Origin: Piezodorus guildinii
Lineage: Eukaryota > Arthropoda > Insecta > Hemiptera > Pentatomidae
Assembly: GCA_023052935.1 (NCBI GenBank)
Contig: CM041294.1
Span: 152,168,899 to 152,232,898 of the forward strand
Direction: 5' to 3'
DNA length: 64,000 nucleotides
The position numbers and the translations under genes are program-made. Every line of letters starts with the position of its first letter. Positions within the stretch are counted from its first letter, which is position 1. The notes beneath the pieces are model-generated. The model was not told the origin of the DNA, did no database searches, and saw only the letters and a program-made list of their open reading frames with translations. Positions 53,775 to 64,000 of this stretch are shown piece by piece.

Positions 53775-55250
53775 TTAAATAATATTTATTGTTACTCCCA
53801 ACTGTACAAGGAAAAACAGCAAATAAATGTGAGTAAAAATATAAAAAGCATCATACACTTGTAGAAAAGCTTAAGAGAGAAGAAGTAGAACTAATTGTTA
53901 CGGGCTACGGGGTGTGAGAAATGAACTACTCCAGTTTACAAATTACAGATATTTATTAAATACAGAATGTTCAAATACAAAGGGATTACTAACCACTATA
54001 GTTACAATAATAATTGAATTACTAGCTTAACTACTAAACAGTCTACATATAAAATCAGGTATTCCTAAGAAATAAATTACTTACGTAAATTTATACAATC
54101 TGCTAGACTTATTCTAAAACGTACAACAATAAATAACCTACAGTCTTCTAATTTCCCACCGACCGATCAAGACTGGCTTACCCAGGCGTAGTGGACCGGT
54201 ATTTGTACCACTACCGAAGATTCTAGACAAAGAGAGGCCAGGCAAAACGCCGAGAGGCGGGTGGGCCGTTCTAGGTACTTGGAGGACCGTCCAGGTCCAG
54301 AAGTCTCTAACCAAATCCGGACCACTCTAGGCGTGGTTTACCTGTCATTGTTTTGACCGTAGCATAATGAAGGATAAAATTACCTCTAACAAATTACCCA
54401 TATGCAGCACTCTAAAAACTAATTCTCGGGACCATCTTCTTTTAAGAAGCCTCGGAGGATTATCAGGGATCGAATAGAATGTAAGGATGGAAATTAATGG
54501 GTTAGAGAGGGAATGAAGTTTTCCATTAAATAAATGGTATCTGGTTCGACCCAAATCAGCAAGGTATGGAAGATTCAGGTCCTTATAGGTCAGTTTATTC
54601 GTTACAAATTAAGGAGCATTGAGGATTTCACGAAGAATTTTGAATTGTAGGGATTGGATTCGGGAAGAATCTGATGGTTAAGTAGAGTCCTAATGCTCTA
54701 CTCCGTAAGTCCATATCGACCTTATGGTAGTAATGTAGATGAGCCTTTTGAAGTTATGTGGAAGATTAGAGTGCTGAAGTGCCTAAAACGTCGAGCAGCT
54801 TTTTGACGTTTCAGTCTTGTATGAGAGTTCCAAGTAAGAAGTTGGTCAAGGTGGAGTCGGTTTGTCTCGATATCAGATCTGTTCAACCAGAGCAAGAGGA
54901 GTGTTATTAAAGAACACGGTAATGTCATAGGTCTCTGATGTCGGAGGAAATTGATAGGTCGTTATTGACTAATAAAACACAAGTACCATCAGCATAAGTT
55001 GAAAGAAAAGTTATAGGATGGGCTGAGATATCAGCTGTATGGACTGCAAAAAGAAAGGATACAAGGATACTTCCCTGAGGAACATCAGCAAATTGATTAA
55101 AAAGGGATGAATAATACCTATTGTGATTTACTTTGAAGGATTTGTCACCGTCCTACATTGGGTGATGAAGAAGTATGTAGGAAAAATAATTCGAAGCCAG
55201 ACTCGATCAAAGGCTTGTTCCACATCAATTACTAAAACTAAAAAACACAA
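53775..55250 (-). mobile_element. Jockey-like LINE, decayed, split by a candidate solo LTR
   Basis: The reverse strand holds the 3' tail (53775-53895). It then resumes at 54392 with the C-terminal coding (cctcggaggattatcaggga, ggagcattgaggatttcac), continues through RT motifs C and B (about 54980-55100), and ends at motif A near 55210 (aggcttgttccacatcaatt). The coding is full of stops. Confidence 0.78.
53896..54391 (+). mobile_element. Candidate solo LTR inside the Jockey-like LINE
   Basis: A 496-bp block interrupts the LINE 3' region. It begins TGTTACGGGC and ends CTCTAACA, the TG...CA form of an LTR, and aat lies on both sides (53893-53895 and 54392-54394). The right third is GC-rich. No coding was seen. 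The short, ambiguous duplication leaves the class open (gypsy-, BEL- or another insertion). Confidence 0.45.
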
Positions 55251-56397
55251 TATAGGTACCTATTAAACTACTTATTAATAAATCAGCAACCAGTTACCGC
55301 GTGCAATTTGCTGTGAAATGTTTGAGTGATTTTCGTTTCAAGCCAACGCTTCGTAAATATTTTTCTTTAGATAAAATAAAATAATTTGCTAATCTCAACT
55401 GGACCTCCACGGAACACTTTTTGGGAATCACTGATGTAGGATTTAGTTGTTTACGAACCGTGGAGCTGTAGCTCTAAGTTGAAAAAAAAAAATTTATTGA
55501 AATTATTGTAGTTTTCGGTAGTATTTTTTTGTTGAACAGGTAACCATGTTTTAATAATACCATAGTTGAAGTAGTTTTGTATATTTATTCAGTTTCTGTG
55601 TAAAATTCAAGTTTTGGCGATTTAGATAAACGGGAGAATTTGATTATCACAGAAAATTTAATTAAAAATTAAATAACTTTTACATTCTCAGTCTTATAGT
55701 TTATTCTACAATTAGTAATATATGAATATATGAATACAAGTGGTATATAAAAATGCTGTTGCTACACTACACCCTTTGCGCCTTAAAAGAAGGGGGGAGT
55801 CGAAGGGAGTGAACTCCAGCTTGTGGAAATAACTCAATCCCCTGAGGCCTAGATGTAATTAGGAATCAGGTACTCAAACGAATACCTGACATCGTAAAAA
55901 ACACCTAATTCCACCCTCTTTTACAGTCCCAGGAAACATTCCAGGATTTTACTTGCGGAATAAAACTGCGTTAAAGAACCTCCGTTTTACATCGCGAATT
56001 CGTCTGTTTCTGTTTTTATTTTCACTAATTTTTTGGTAATTTATAATTAAACATTAACATTTTTTAGTATTATTCAGTTGATTGAATTCCTTCGTGAGAC
56101 TGATTGAGATTTACTTTTGTACATTTTAGGAATTATTCATAGTTCCACAACAAAACAATGATTATTATATTTCTTGAATAATTAAGAATAACAATGATCA
56201 AGAAACAAGAGTTCCAATACTTTTTGGAACTTCAACTCGATCCTGAAAAATATAGGTGTGAAGGTGGGATTCCAGGAGATCCCATTTTGTTCAATTTTTA
56301 CATTTTTGTCAATAAATTATATTTATAATTGTTTAGTTCGTTTGGTTGCTATTTGTTTATCGGATTAATGTCACTTTATACTGTGGCGAACTGGAGG
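55251..56397. other. No gene seen
   Basis: AT-rich. A GC-richer patch at about 55780-55990 contains an imperfect inverted pair (atcaggtactcaaacg / cgaatacctgac near 55870) but no recognised gene. Confidence 0.4.
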
Positions 56398-57204
56398 GTC
56401 TGCGTGTGTGGTAACTCCCGGGCGGAAACGGTAAGTCCTATGAAACTGAAATTTCATATTTAAGACAAATATACGCCCGAGACGTTACAAAACCTTTTTT
56501 ATCACAATGAGCTTACCAGAAGAGCAACTTGATACCATGCATTTTGCACTTTTTTTCGATTTTCTCGAGAACAGTTCTGACGATTTTGATTAAACTCGCT
56601 ATATCGATGTAACATTTAATAGGCTTAAACGTCATGTAGGTTTCATTCTGATTTAATTGGTCTGACAGGGCTTAAATGCCAATATTTTAAATTTTCTTCC
56701 CCTAAAGTACCTTTAATTTTGTTGATTCTATAAAAATAACTATATTCTCTTGTTACCACTGATGAAAAACAGGTAAATATATAAATTCAATGAATTCGAT
56801 ACCCAACTAAAAGAGAACACAGAAAGAAATATTTTTGTAATGCAGTTTTTTTGTTTTTTGAACATAAGAACAGTTATATAGACGTATAATATATCGTTCG
56901 AAAGAGAAAGATTTTAGAAAAAATATTATCTCATACACAAGCTTTTAAAAGTTAATAGAGGGTGATAAAAACCCGATGAAACTAACTGATTATTTTAGAT
57001 AATAATCTATACTAATATTATAAAGCTGGAGAGTTTGTTTGTTTGTTTGAACGTGCTAATCTTAGAAACTACTGGTTCAAATTGAAAAATTCTTTTAGCG
57101 TTGGACAGTCCATTTATCGAGGAAGGTTATAGGCTGCAACCAATAGGAGCGAAGAATCAGTTGAAAATCTAGGAAAAAACGAGAGAAATTAACCTCGCAT
57201 CCCA

Positions 57205-57417
57205 ATGATTCCAAATGATTTACCTTTTAATTTTAAAATAATTCAATTTCCCGTTAAGTTATCTTTTGCCGAAACAATTAATAAATCACATGGGCAAATA
57301 TTTAAACACGTAGGAATCGATTTACGTCAAGATCGGGTTGCGGAGAAAATCATTTACATATTCTGCCATAAGAAAATAAAACCAAAAATATCATTTACGC
57401 AGAAGTACTTTAAAATA
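57205..57417 (+). pseudogene. Pif1-like helicase fragment of a Helitron
   Basis: The frame from 57205 reads MIPNDLPFNFKIIQFPVKLS, then FAETINKSHGQIFKHVGIDL. The A-x-T-I-N-K-S-x-G-Q pattern followed by GIDLR is the late helicase motif of Pif1-family enzymes, including the Rep-helicase of Helitrons. About 70 codons remain; the following mariner and further stops end it. It shows that the element descends from an autonomous Helitron rather than from an unrelated sequence with Helitron ends. Confidence 0.78.
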
Positions 57418-57733
57418 TTGGGTTGTCATTACCTCACCCGCCGTACTCTCCTGACATTGCTCCTTCGGATTTTTATATTTTCCGTTTCCTCGAAAATTTT
57501 CTACTAGCGAAATCCTAAACTTTAGAAGATGACGTCAAAACGGTCTTTTCATAGTTCTTCAGGAGTAAGGACAGTGATAGTTAGAAAAAAAGGGATAATG
57601 GACCTTGCAACCCATCGGAAAAGGGCAATCGCTAACGGTGATAACTATTATGTAGATTGAGAGAATAAATTTTAAGTTGTTCATCAATTTTAATTTTGCC
57701 CAAATATCTCTAGCAACTTTCCGGACAACCCAA
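57418..57733 (+). mobile_element. Short mariner inside the Helitron
   Basis: Ends ttgggttgtc / ggacaacccaa, with TA on both sides (57416-57417, 57734-57735). Directly after the left end it encodes LPHPPYSPDIAPSDFYIFRF (block with the third catalytic D), then decayed sequence to RKRAIANGDNYYVD and a stop. Only the C-terminal third of the transposase is left: 316 bp in all, of MITE size. Confidence 0.82.
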
Positions 57734-57874
57734 TATATTCTTTTAATAGCGATCATAATAACGGAAATTGACGCAGACGAAGTCGCGAGCAACAGCTAGT
57801 ATAATAGATTTTTCAATAAAACACATGTTTCTATATAAATTCAATTTAATTAATTCTTTAATAGTTTCACGTAT

Positions 57875-58009
57875 TACTTTCACTTACTATATATAGTAAG
57901 TGGAAGTATTGCGATCGTGAAAATTTTCGAATTCCAGTTTTCAACGGAAATACACGTTTTAGGGTCCCCTGAGTCCAAATAACCAAGTCCCGCAAAAAGG
58001 TCTGTGTGT

Positions 58010-58067
<58 letters not shown>

Positions 58068-58796
58068 TAACTCCCGGGCGGAAAGGGTAAGTCCTATGAA
58101 ACTGAAATTTCATATTTAAGACAACTATACGCCCGAGACGTGACAACTTTTTTCATCAAAATGAGCCTACCAGAAGAGGCACTTTTACTATACCATGCAT
58201 TTTGCACTTTTTTTCGATTTTCTCAAAAACGGTTCCGACGATTTTGATTAAACTCGCTATATCGATGTAAAATTTAATGGGCTTTAATATCATGTAGGTT
58301 TATTTAGATAAAAATGGTCTGACAGGGCTTAAATGCCGATATTTTAAATTTTCTTCCCCTAAAGTACCTTTAATTTTGTAGATTCAATAATAATAACTAG
58401 ATTATCTTGTTAACGCTGATGAAAAACTTGTAAATATATAAATTGAATAAATTCGATACCCAACTAAAGGAGAAAACAGAAAAAATATTTTTTTAATGCA
58501 ATTTTTCGTTTTTGAACATAAGAGCAGTAATATACATGTATGATATACCGTTGGAAAGCTAAAGATTTTAGAAAAATTATCATCTCATACACAAGCTTTT
58601 AAAAGTTAATAGAGAGTGATGAAATTAACATAAAACTAACTGATTATTTTAGATAATAATATAATAGATTTTTGAATCAAACACATGTTTCTATAGAAAT
58701 TCAATTTAATTAATATATCTCTAACTGTATTTAAAAATTCTTTCATTGATTTAAAAAATGGAGGTAAGTGAAAGTCGTGTGTTGTCCGCACCAGAT
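57875..58796 (+). mobile_element. Family E copy, long TG array
   Basis: Intact left end and palindrome (cttactatatatagtaag), a TG array of about 60 bases (58005-58066), and right end gaggtaagtgaaagtcgtgt with gttgtccgcacca. It lies head-to-tail behind the previous copy without spacer. Confidence 0.9.
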
Positions 58797-59671
58797 TTTT
58801 AATTTTCTATTGTATTATACTGAAGTGACTTGTCCTAAATTAATAAAGAATTATTATTATTATGTAGGCTTGTTGATTATTATTATTATTATTATAAAAT
58901 ATATAATGTAATTTTCAATAAATAGTGAAAATATCCCTACTTTGTCTTCCTATATTATTATAAAAAAAAACCTTTCTCTCACCACTCCAAAACATCTCCT
59001 TTGATATTAAAGAAGGACAATATATCGCAAGAACTCATAGAGTTTCCTATTCCCGTATGTTTTGTTCTTTCCCCGACCATAATTTCGCACCCCGGCATTG
59101 TTTTGTTTTTTCCATCCCTCCCTTCCCTTCGCAATCAGGACCCTACTCGAGCCGCCCAATCTTCCACTGCATTGCTCTCCACATCCCGGCTCCTCAATAG
59201 CGGTACCCCTTGGCATCCGGACCAAATGGACAGCGCAATCAACCCTTTGGGTACCCTCCAAACCTCAATGGGTGAGGTGCGGTTTTTCGATCGATAGATT
59301 TTATCTTTTGGAAATATGTCTTGACTGCGTAGCGTTCATTATCGATATATTCGCACGAAGACTCAGGGGATTTTGAAGTCTGAATCTTTTGGTGTTGTAG
59401 ATGTACTCGTAATTATTCATTCGTTTTAAATAATTTGGGGGAGAAGTTGATCCTCACCTGATTAAACTTAATTCATTTATTTATTTGAAAACTTGTGTTT
59501 ATTTTATTATTTTGTGTTATAATCCTGAAGAATACCTTAAATTTAGGCCAAAACGTAGGCACAAATTAATCAAGTTTTCTACTTACTTGAGGGGAGAAGT
59601 TGATTCCGGTTGCAGTCAAATAAACACTTAATTAAGTAGAAAAGTTCATTTATTTTTTGAAAACTTAAATT
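58797..59671. other. No recognised gene; (ATT)n, GC-rich patch, hammerhead-like motif
   Basis: (ATT)n at about 58850-58893. A GC-rich patch at 59080-59290 with overlapping 84-98 codon frames on both strands, none recognised. At 59525-59555 CTGAAGA...AAACGTAGG resembles the motif at 62066. gggagaagttgat occurs twice (59440 and 59583), flanking that motif. Confidence 0.4.
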
Positions 59672-59673
59672 TA

Positions 59674-60433
59674 TTGGTTTGTGTCACATGAAATGTCCGT
59701 TTTCAAGGTAAAAGATTTTTATTAAAAATACGATATGAAAACAAGATAATTTTATTCGAAGTATTTACCTTCTTTTTCTACACATTTTTCCCAACGTGAC
59801 ACCAACTCTTTTAACCCCGAACTGAAAAACTCTGAGCTTTGAAGTGAAACAAAATCTAAAACCGTACTTTTCACTTGATCATCATTTTCAAAAAGTTTTC
59901 CTTTGACGATGTGTTCTAAATTCCTGAACAGGTGGTAATCTGTTGGAGACAAGTCGGAGAGAATATGGTGGGTGCGGAAGAACTTCGTAGTTCTTCCAAT
60001 TTTTGCACGGCATGTTTTGAAACATGGGGTCTTGCTGCCGCTCATTGAGATCATGAGGTACCCATGTATCAAGCTTTACAAGTCGGTATTCCCAGCTGAA
60101 AACTTAGCAAACCAACGGAGAATAGTCCGTTCATTAACACACCCTTCCCCAAACGCCTTGCAAATATTTCTAGCGGCCTCAGCTACTGAATGGCCGAGTT
60201 TAAACTCGTACAAAAATATTACTCGAAAATCGCGTTTTTCCATGTTCATATTTGGAGGTATACTAAAAAGTGGGTAATTGATTGGGAAACTAATGTTTAT
60301 AATACAAAGATAGAGTATTAGTAACTGTTTACTTTAAATAAGTAAACATTCGAAAGAAAACAACAGAGACCTGCAAAATCCTTTGTGTATTTCAGAAAGT
60401 ATAAAAACGGACATTTCATGTAAAACAACCCAA
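59674..60433 (-). mobile_element. Internally deleted mariner, copy 4
   Basis: 760 bp, TA on both sides (59672-59673, 60434-60435). In reverse it has the HTH part, a second deletion joining KFSAGN to KLDTWVPHDL, the family-wide junction near 60035, and a C-terminal frame (59752-60072) with SPTDYHLFRNLEH and SRWEKCVEKEGKYF. Confidence 0.88.
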
Positions 60434-61253
60434 TAAAAAAAGAACGATTTATTTTATTTTGAAGAATTAATACGTCTCCTGTTTCGCAAACTGATTTAAG
60501 AAGAAGAAGGAAAAAATAAAAATAAGAAGACAAGGATTTACTAGAGCATCAATCAAGAGGATTCCCAGAAGTATCAGAGTCTATAATCTTTCGGCATGAG
60601 CAAGACCCAAGTACGAGGAAAATACCGAGGAATACATTAGAGCTTTGGTGAATGGGCTTCGGGGAACCTGCGGCATTTCCTTCGGGAAGGGAAACCGGTT
60701 AGTGAGTACCCAGCGAACGCTTTAGGGACTTTAACTCGTCGTCCGGGAGTGGTTAAAAATAGACGGGCGATAGCTCTAGGATATGATAGTTAATAGCTAG
60801 CCATTAGATTCTCAATGAATAGATATCTAGAGTCAATGGGCCACGGCCGCTTCTCAAACTCTCTCGTGATAGTTCTCAACGGGAACTATTCTTTCATAGA
60901 CCTGTTATGTTCCTATCCAAGGTTAAGAGATTTAAAAAACCTGCTACAGTCATTATTTTGAATGTTATGTGTATTTTACTTTTATTTTCTTTAACTTTAA
61001 TAACGAAATTCGGTCAAATGCCCTTGCTCTCTCAAACTGTCTCGTCTACGAGGAGGTTCTTTCATACACCTGTTGTGTTGCCATTCAAGGTTGAGTGGGC
61101 AACTAAGAGGTAAAGAATGAGAAATAATTCCTGACAGATGAGCGAAGGTTCAGGCTAATCAGCACCCTGAACAGCCGTTGTTCCAGAAAAACCATTAATA
61201 TGTACAAAGCCTAAGAGTCTTAATTAGGCATGATGGTTTTTTTTTTTACTTTT
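60434..61253. other. Unassigned; contains an ORF with an imperfect in-frame repeat
   Basis: 60436-60820 is unassigned, with a GC-richer patch at 60600-60780. From 60823 a plus-strand frame stays open to 61113, described separately. Confidence 0.4.
60823..61113 (+). CDS. Unrecognised ORF with two similar blocks around a hydrophobic segment
   Basis: The stop-to-stop frame is 96 codons; the only ATG of note is at 60907. Block 1 (LLKLSRDSSQRELFFHRPVM, then FLSKVK) and block 2 (LLSQTVSSTRRFFHTPVVLP, then FKVE) are alike at the DNA level (tctcaaactctctcg / tctcaaactgtctcg; ttctttcatagacctgtt / ttctttcatacacctgtt). They are spaced so that both keep the frame; the one indel between them is 9 bases. 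Between them lies TVIILNVMCILLLFSLTLI, a possible membrane helix. No family recognised. It may be a chance frame over a duplicated AT-rich segment. Confidence 0.22.
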   Translation: MSRVNGPRPLLKLSRDSSQRELFFHRPVMFLSKVKRFKKPATVIILNVMCILLLFSLTLITKFGQMPLLSQTVSSTRRFFHTPVVLPFKVEWATKR

Positions 61254-61382
61254 ATTACTTTCACTTACCTATGTATGATTGTGAACATTTTCGAATTCCA
61301 GTTTTCAACGGAAAAACACGTTTTAGGGTCTCTTGAGTCCAAATGACCAAGTCCTGCAAAAAGGTCTGTGTGTGTGTGTGTC
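61254..61382 (+). repeat. Family E copy, 3'-truncated
   Basis: Starts attactttcacttacctatg and breaks off after the TG array. Confidence 0.8.
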
Positions 61383-62854
61383 TACACAGTCTACTAAGCT
61401 TATGATTTTGTTATAGTGCCTTTTTCTTATTCGGTGCGAGTAAGGATGAAAAAGCTGCTTAGGTATGGCGCCTAACCTAAAAAGGTAGTGGATAAGTTTC
61501 GAATTACAAAGAGAGCGACAGGAGGTCTAGGCGGGCGGGTGATATACTCTTCGCCGTCGGGAACCGGTTTCCTTCCCGTCCTTCTTTCCCACCGCTGTAT
61601 TTAAATAATTTTCCCACCAAACTCAGGACCACTGAGGTGGATAACGGAAAGTCGAGACAGAGGTTCATTAATGGCAACAGCGGCGGCGGAATCACTTCGC
61701 CAGATTCTACTGATTCTTGTTATATCGGTTATTAATTAATTAATTAACTCGGTCAGGTGTACTATTGAAAATGAATTTTAAAAAATCTTTATTCTATATC
61801 AATTACTATTATAGAAGAGTAATTTAGGATATGATTATATCAATTGGAACAATCTCTTCTAATTTTTTCTACTATGCACTATAAAAAACTCGAGTTTAGT
61901 ACACATGATAGTTGCAAGAGCACAAGAAAAATTAATATGTGATAGTGAAAAGTTAAAATTTGATAGAATTACTATTCATATATATATGAACTTAATGTGA
62001 ATAAATTATAATATTAAATGACCTATATTGAGATACAATATGGAAATAAATATAATATTGAACATCTGAAGATGAGGCATGGGAAACCTCGAAACGTAAT
62101 AAGATTTATTATTGACATGTTTTGATAAATAAATACATATAAACAAAATTAGAAGAGATTGTTCCAATTGATATAATCATATCATTATTCTGGGAACAAG
62201 TCTCCTTAATACCCCAAAAAAAATTGGTCATGATCTAGTTTTATATATATATATATATAGATTTTGCTTTAACTCCTTCTAAACCGTAAGACGGATTTTT
62301 ATAAGGTTTTCACAATCATTTAAGTTATTGTTTCCAGAAATAAAATAAATTACAATTTAGCTCTTTTTCAAACGGGAAAAATAAATTTTCTGTAATCTAG
62401 TTATCAAAACATTACTCCTCAAATATAAGTGGTAACATAGGCGTATTATATACCGTTGGAATGCGCAAGATTTTAGAAATTTAATATATAATAAAAACTT
62501 TCTTAAAAGTTGATATAAAGTTGTTATAAGCTCATAAACTTTATATAAATAAATATAAAACAGTTATTAACCTAATAGGATAGGAACGTTTATTATTTAT
62601 AGAATTTTTGAATACATACATACCAATCAAGTTGATTTACATGGGAACACTTTTAGTTAGGATAAACTAATACTCTTAAAGCGACAAACTCTAAATCGAC
62701 CAGATAGAGCTTTTTTAACATAAATGACAACTCATTCAAATTGTACCCGTGCAAAGCATAGTATGGCAGCAATAGTTGAATAATATTTTGTATTCCTATC
62801 TACAAAAGTCAGTTAGTTTTATCTGTTTTTATCACTATCCATTAACGTTTACAA
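61383..62854. other. No recognised gene; long inverted repeat
   Basis: A GC-rich patch lies at 61500-61700 with a 63-codon minus frame, not recognised. A perfect 39-bp inverted pair lies at 61828-61866 and 62145-62183. 62805-62852 and possibly 62440-62530 are decayed family E pieces. Confidence 0.45.
61828..62183. repeat. 39-bp perfect inverted repeat around a hammerhead-like motif
   Basis: gatatgattatatcaattgg...ctcttctaatttt at the left (61828-61866) is exactly reversed at 62145-62183. The 278-bp interior carries CTGAAGA (62066-62072), a 4-bp stem GAGG/CCTC and GAAAC (62091-62095). Confidence 0.8.
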
Positions 62855-63760
62855 TTTTTACTTTCACTTACTATAAATAGTAAGGGGAAGTATTGCGATC
62901 GTGAAAATTTTCGAATTCCAGTTTTCAACGGAAATACACGTTTTAGGGTCCCCTGAGTCCAAATAACTAAGTCCCGCAAAAAGGTTTGTGTGTGTGTGTG
63001 TGTGTGGTAACTTCCGGGCGGAAACGGTAAGTCCTATGAAACTGAAATTTCATATTTGAGACAACTATACGCCCGAGACGTGACAAAACTTTTTTCATCA
63101 AAATGAGCTTACCAGAAGAGGCACTTTATACCAAGCATTTTGCACCTTTTTTCGATTTTCTCGAAAACGGTTCCGACGATTTTGATCAAACTCGCTATAT
63201 CGATGTAAAATTTAATGGGCTTTGATATCATGTAGGTTTTATTTGGATATAGACGGTCTGACAGGACTTAAATGCCGATATTTTAAATTGTCTTCCCCTA
63301 AAGTACCTTTAATTTTGTAGATTCAATAATAATAACTAGATTATCTTGTTAACGCTGATGAAAAACAGGTAAATATATAAATTGAATAAATTCGATACCC
63401 AACTAAAGGAGAAAAATGAAAAAATATTTTTTTAATGCAATTTTTCGTTTTTGAACATAAGAGCAGTAATATACATGTATAATATACCGTTGGAAAGCTA
63501 AAGATTTTAGAAAAAATATCATCTCATACACAAGCTTTTAAAAGTTAATAGAGAGTGATGAAACGAACATAAAGCTAACTGATTATTTTAGATAATAATA
63601 TAATAGATTTTTTAATAAAACACATGTTTCTATATAAATTCATTTTGATTAATTCCTTAATAATTTTACGTATTTTTATCTCTAACTGTATTTGAAAATT
63701 CTTTCATTGATTTTAAAAATGGAGGTAAGTGAAAGTCGTGTGTTGCCCGCACCAGATTTT
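62855..63760 (+). mobile_element. Family E copy, full length
   Basis: Left end acttttactttcacttac-like with palindrome cttactataaatagtaag (one change), TG array near 62987-63006, and right end gaggtaagtgaaagtcgtgt then gcccgcaccagatttttt. Confidence 0.9.
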
Positions 63761-64000
63761 TTAAATTACAGAGCATAGTATAAAGTAGCATTTATGTTAA
63801 CAACGGGATAAGTTAAAGTCGTGTGTTACGTGCAACAGATTTTGTTTTTAAAGAAAACAGACTCACATGTAGATATCGTCGTATATCGCGCTATTTGTAC
63901 TGTAAGTATTGTAGAAAGAATCCCTAATTGAACAGACAACAGAGTACTCAAGTAGTATATGAATGAAAAATGTTTTCATCACATGTTCACTGGCAATTTT
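63761..64000. other. Family E right-end fragment and unassigned flank
   Basis: 63772-63846 (agtataaagtagcattta...ataagttaaagtcgtgtgtt...caacagatttt) is a decayed internal-plus-right-end piece. The rest is unassigned. Confidence 0.5.

Larger units (their letters stand above)
57006..57799 (+). mobile_element. Helitron, inserted between A and T
   Basis: It starts TCTATACTAATATTATAAAG and ends gaagtcgcgagcaacagctag, that is 5'-TC...CTAG-3', with a short hairpin-forming gacgaagtc before the end. It duplicates nothing: sibling family E copies read aataa|tataatag at the same point (for example near 58650), so it lies exactly between A and T. A piece of Helitron helicase is inside, and a small mariner has inserted into it. 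Confidence 0.88.
56398..57874 (+). mobile_element. Family E copy carrying a Helitron
   Basis: The left end is missing; it starts at gcgtgtgtggtaactcccgg. It runs as family E to 57005 (agataataa), is interrupted by the Helitron at 57006-57799, and resumes at 57800 (tataatagatttttcaataa) until 57874. There a fresh copy begins head-to-tail. Confidence 0.85.

Noticed and set aside
59001..59376. Overlapping 84-98 codon frames on both strands
   Set aside because: A GC-rich patch opens several frames at once; none has a domain, signal or codon pattern that singles it out.
1..64000. Bacterial features, CRISPR arrays, toxin-antitoxin or defence systems, integrated viral genes
   Set aside because: No operon layout, ribosome-binding pattern, spaced repeats or viral structural or replication genes could be read. 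All recognisable coding belongs to eukaryotic transposable elements.

Overview
The window reads as intergenic DNA from an AT-rich animal genome, most likely an arthropod. The evidence is the mix of Jockey-like, RTE-like and R2-like LINEs, mariner and Tc1-like transposons, a Helitron, a copia element whose primer-binding site matches the initiator-tRNA half used by Drosophila copia, and tRNA-derived SINEs. The AT-rich background and repeat mix would suit a hemipteran such as a planthopper, but I cannot fix the species. No operons, bacterial genes, CRISPR arrays, rRNA or functional tRNA genes are visible. I see no convincing host gene; the best candidate is one short exon-like ORF with a signal-peptide-like start (47774-47863).

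Layout. 1-5 kb: start of a LINE ORF2 running off the left edge, its ORF1 (one internal stop), then a Tc1-like transposon with about 250-bp inverted repeats whose interior holds R2-like LINE debris and a decayed transposase. 5-13 kb: truncated Jockey-like and RTE-like LINEs (one Jockey/RTE chimera), SINEs and an internally deleted mariner. 13-32 kb: dominated by a repeat of about 0.9 kb, called here family E (12-bp inverted end repeats, an 18-bp palindrome and an internal TG microsatellite), with two local tandem arrays. 32-41 kb: further mariner, SINE, RTE-like and Jockey-like copies. 41.7-46.3 kb: a complete copia element with identical 194-bp LTRs and a 5-bp target duplication, but a pol broken in several places. 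46-56 kb: Jockey-like LINEs, a fold-back mariner, SINEs and a candidate solo LTR. 56-64 kb: a three-level nest (family E containing a Helitron containing a mariner), more family E copies, another deleted mariner, and a long inverted repeat enclosing a hammerhead-like motif.

The parts act as parasites on one another rather than as a pathway. SINEs with poly(A)/poly(T) tails and 9-20 bp target duplications were presumably moved by LINE machinery. The four deleted mariners lack two catalytic aspartates and must have moved in trans. Family E has no coding capacity that I recognise, but its architecture resembles non-autonomous Helentron-type (HINE/DINE-1) elements. Several insertions sit inside members of known repeats, so empty sites and relative ages can be read from the window itself.
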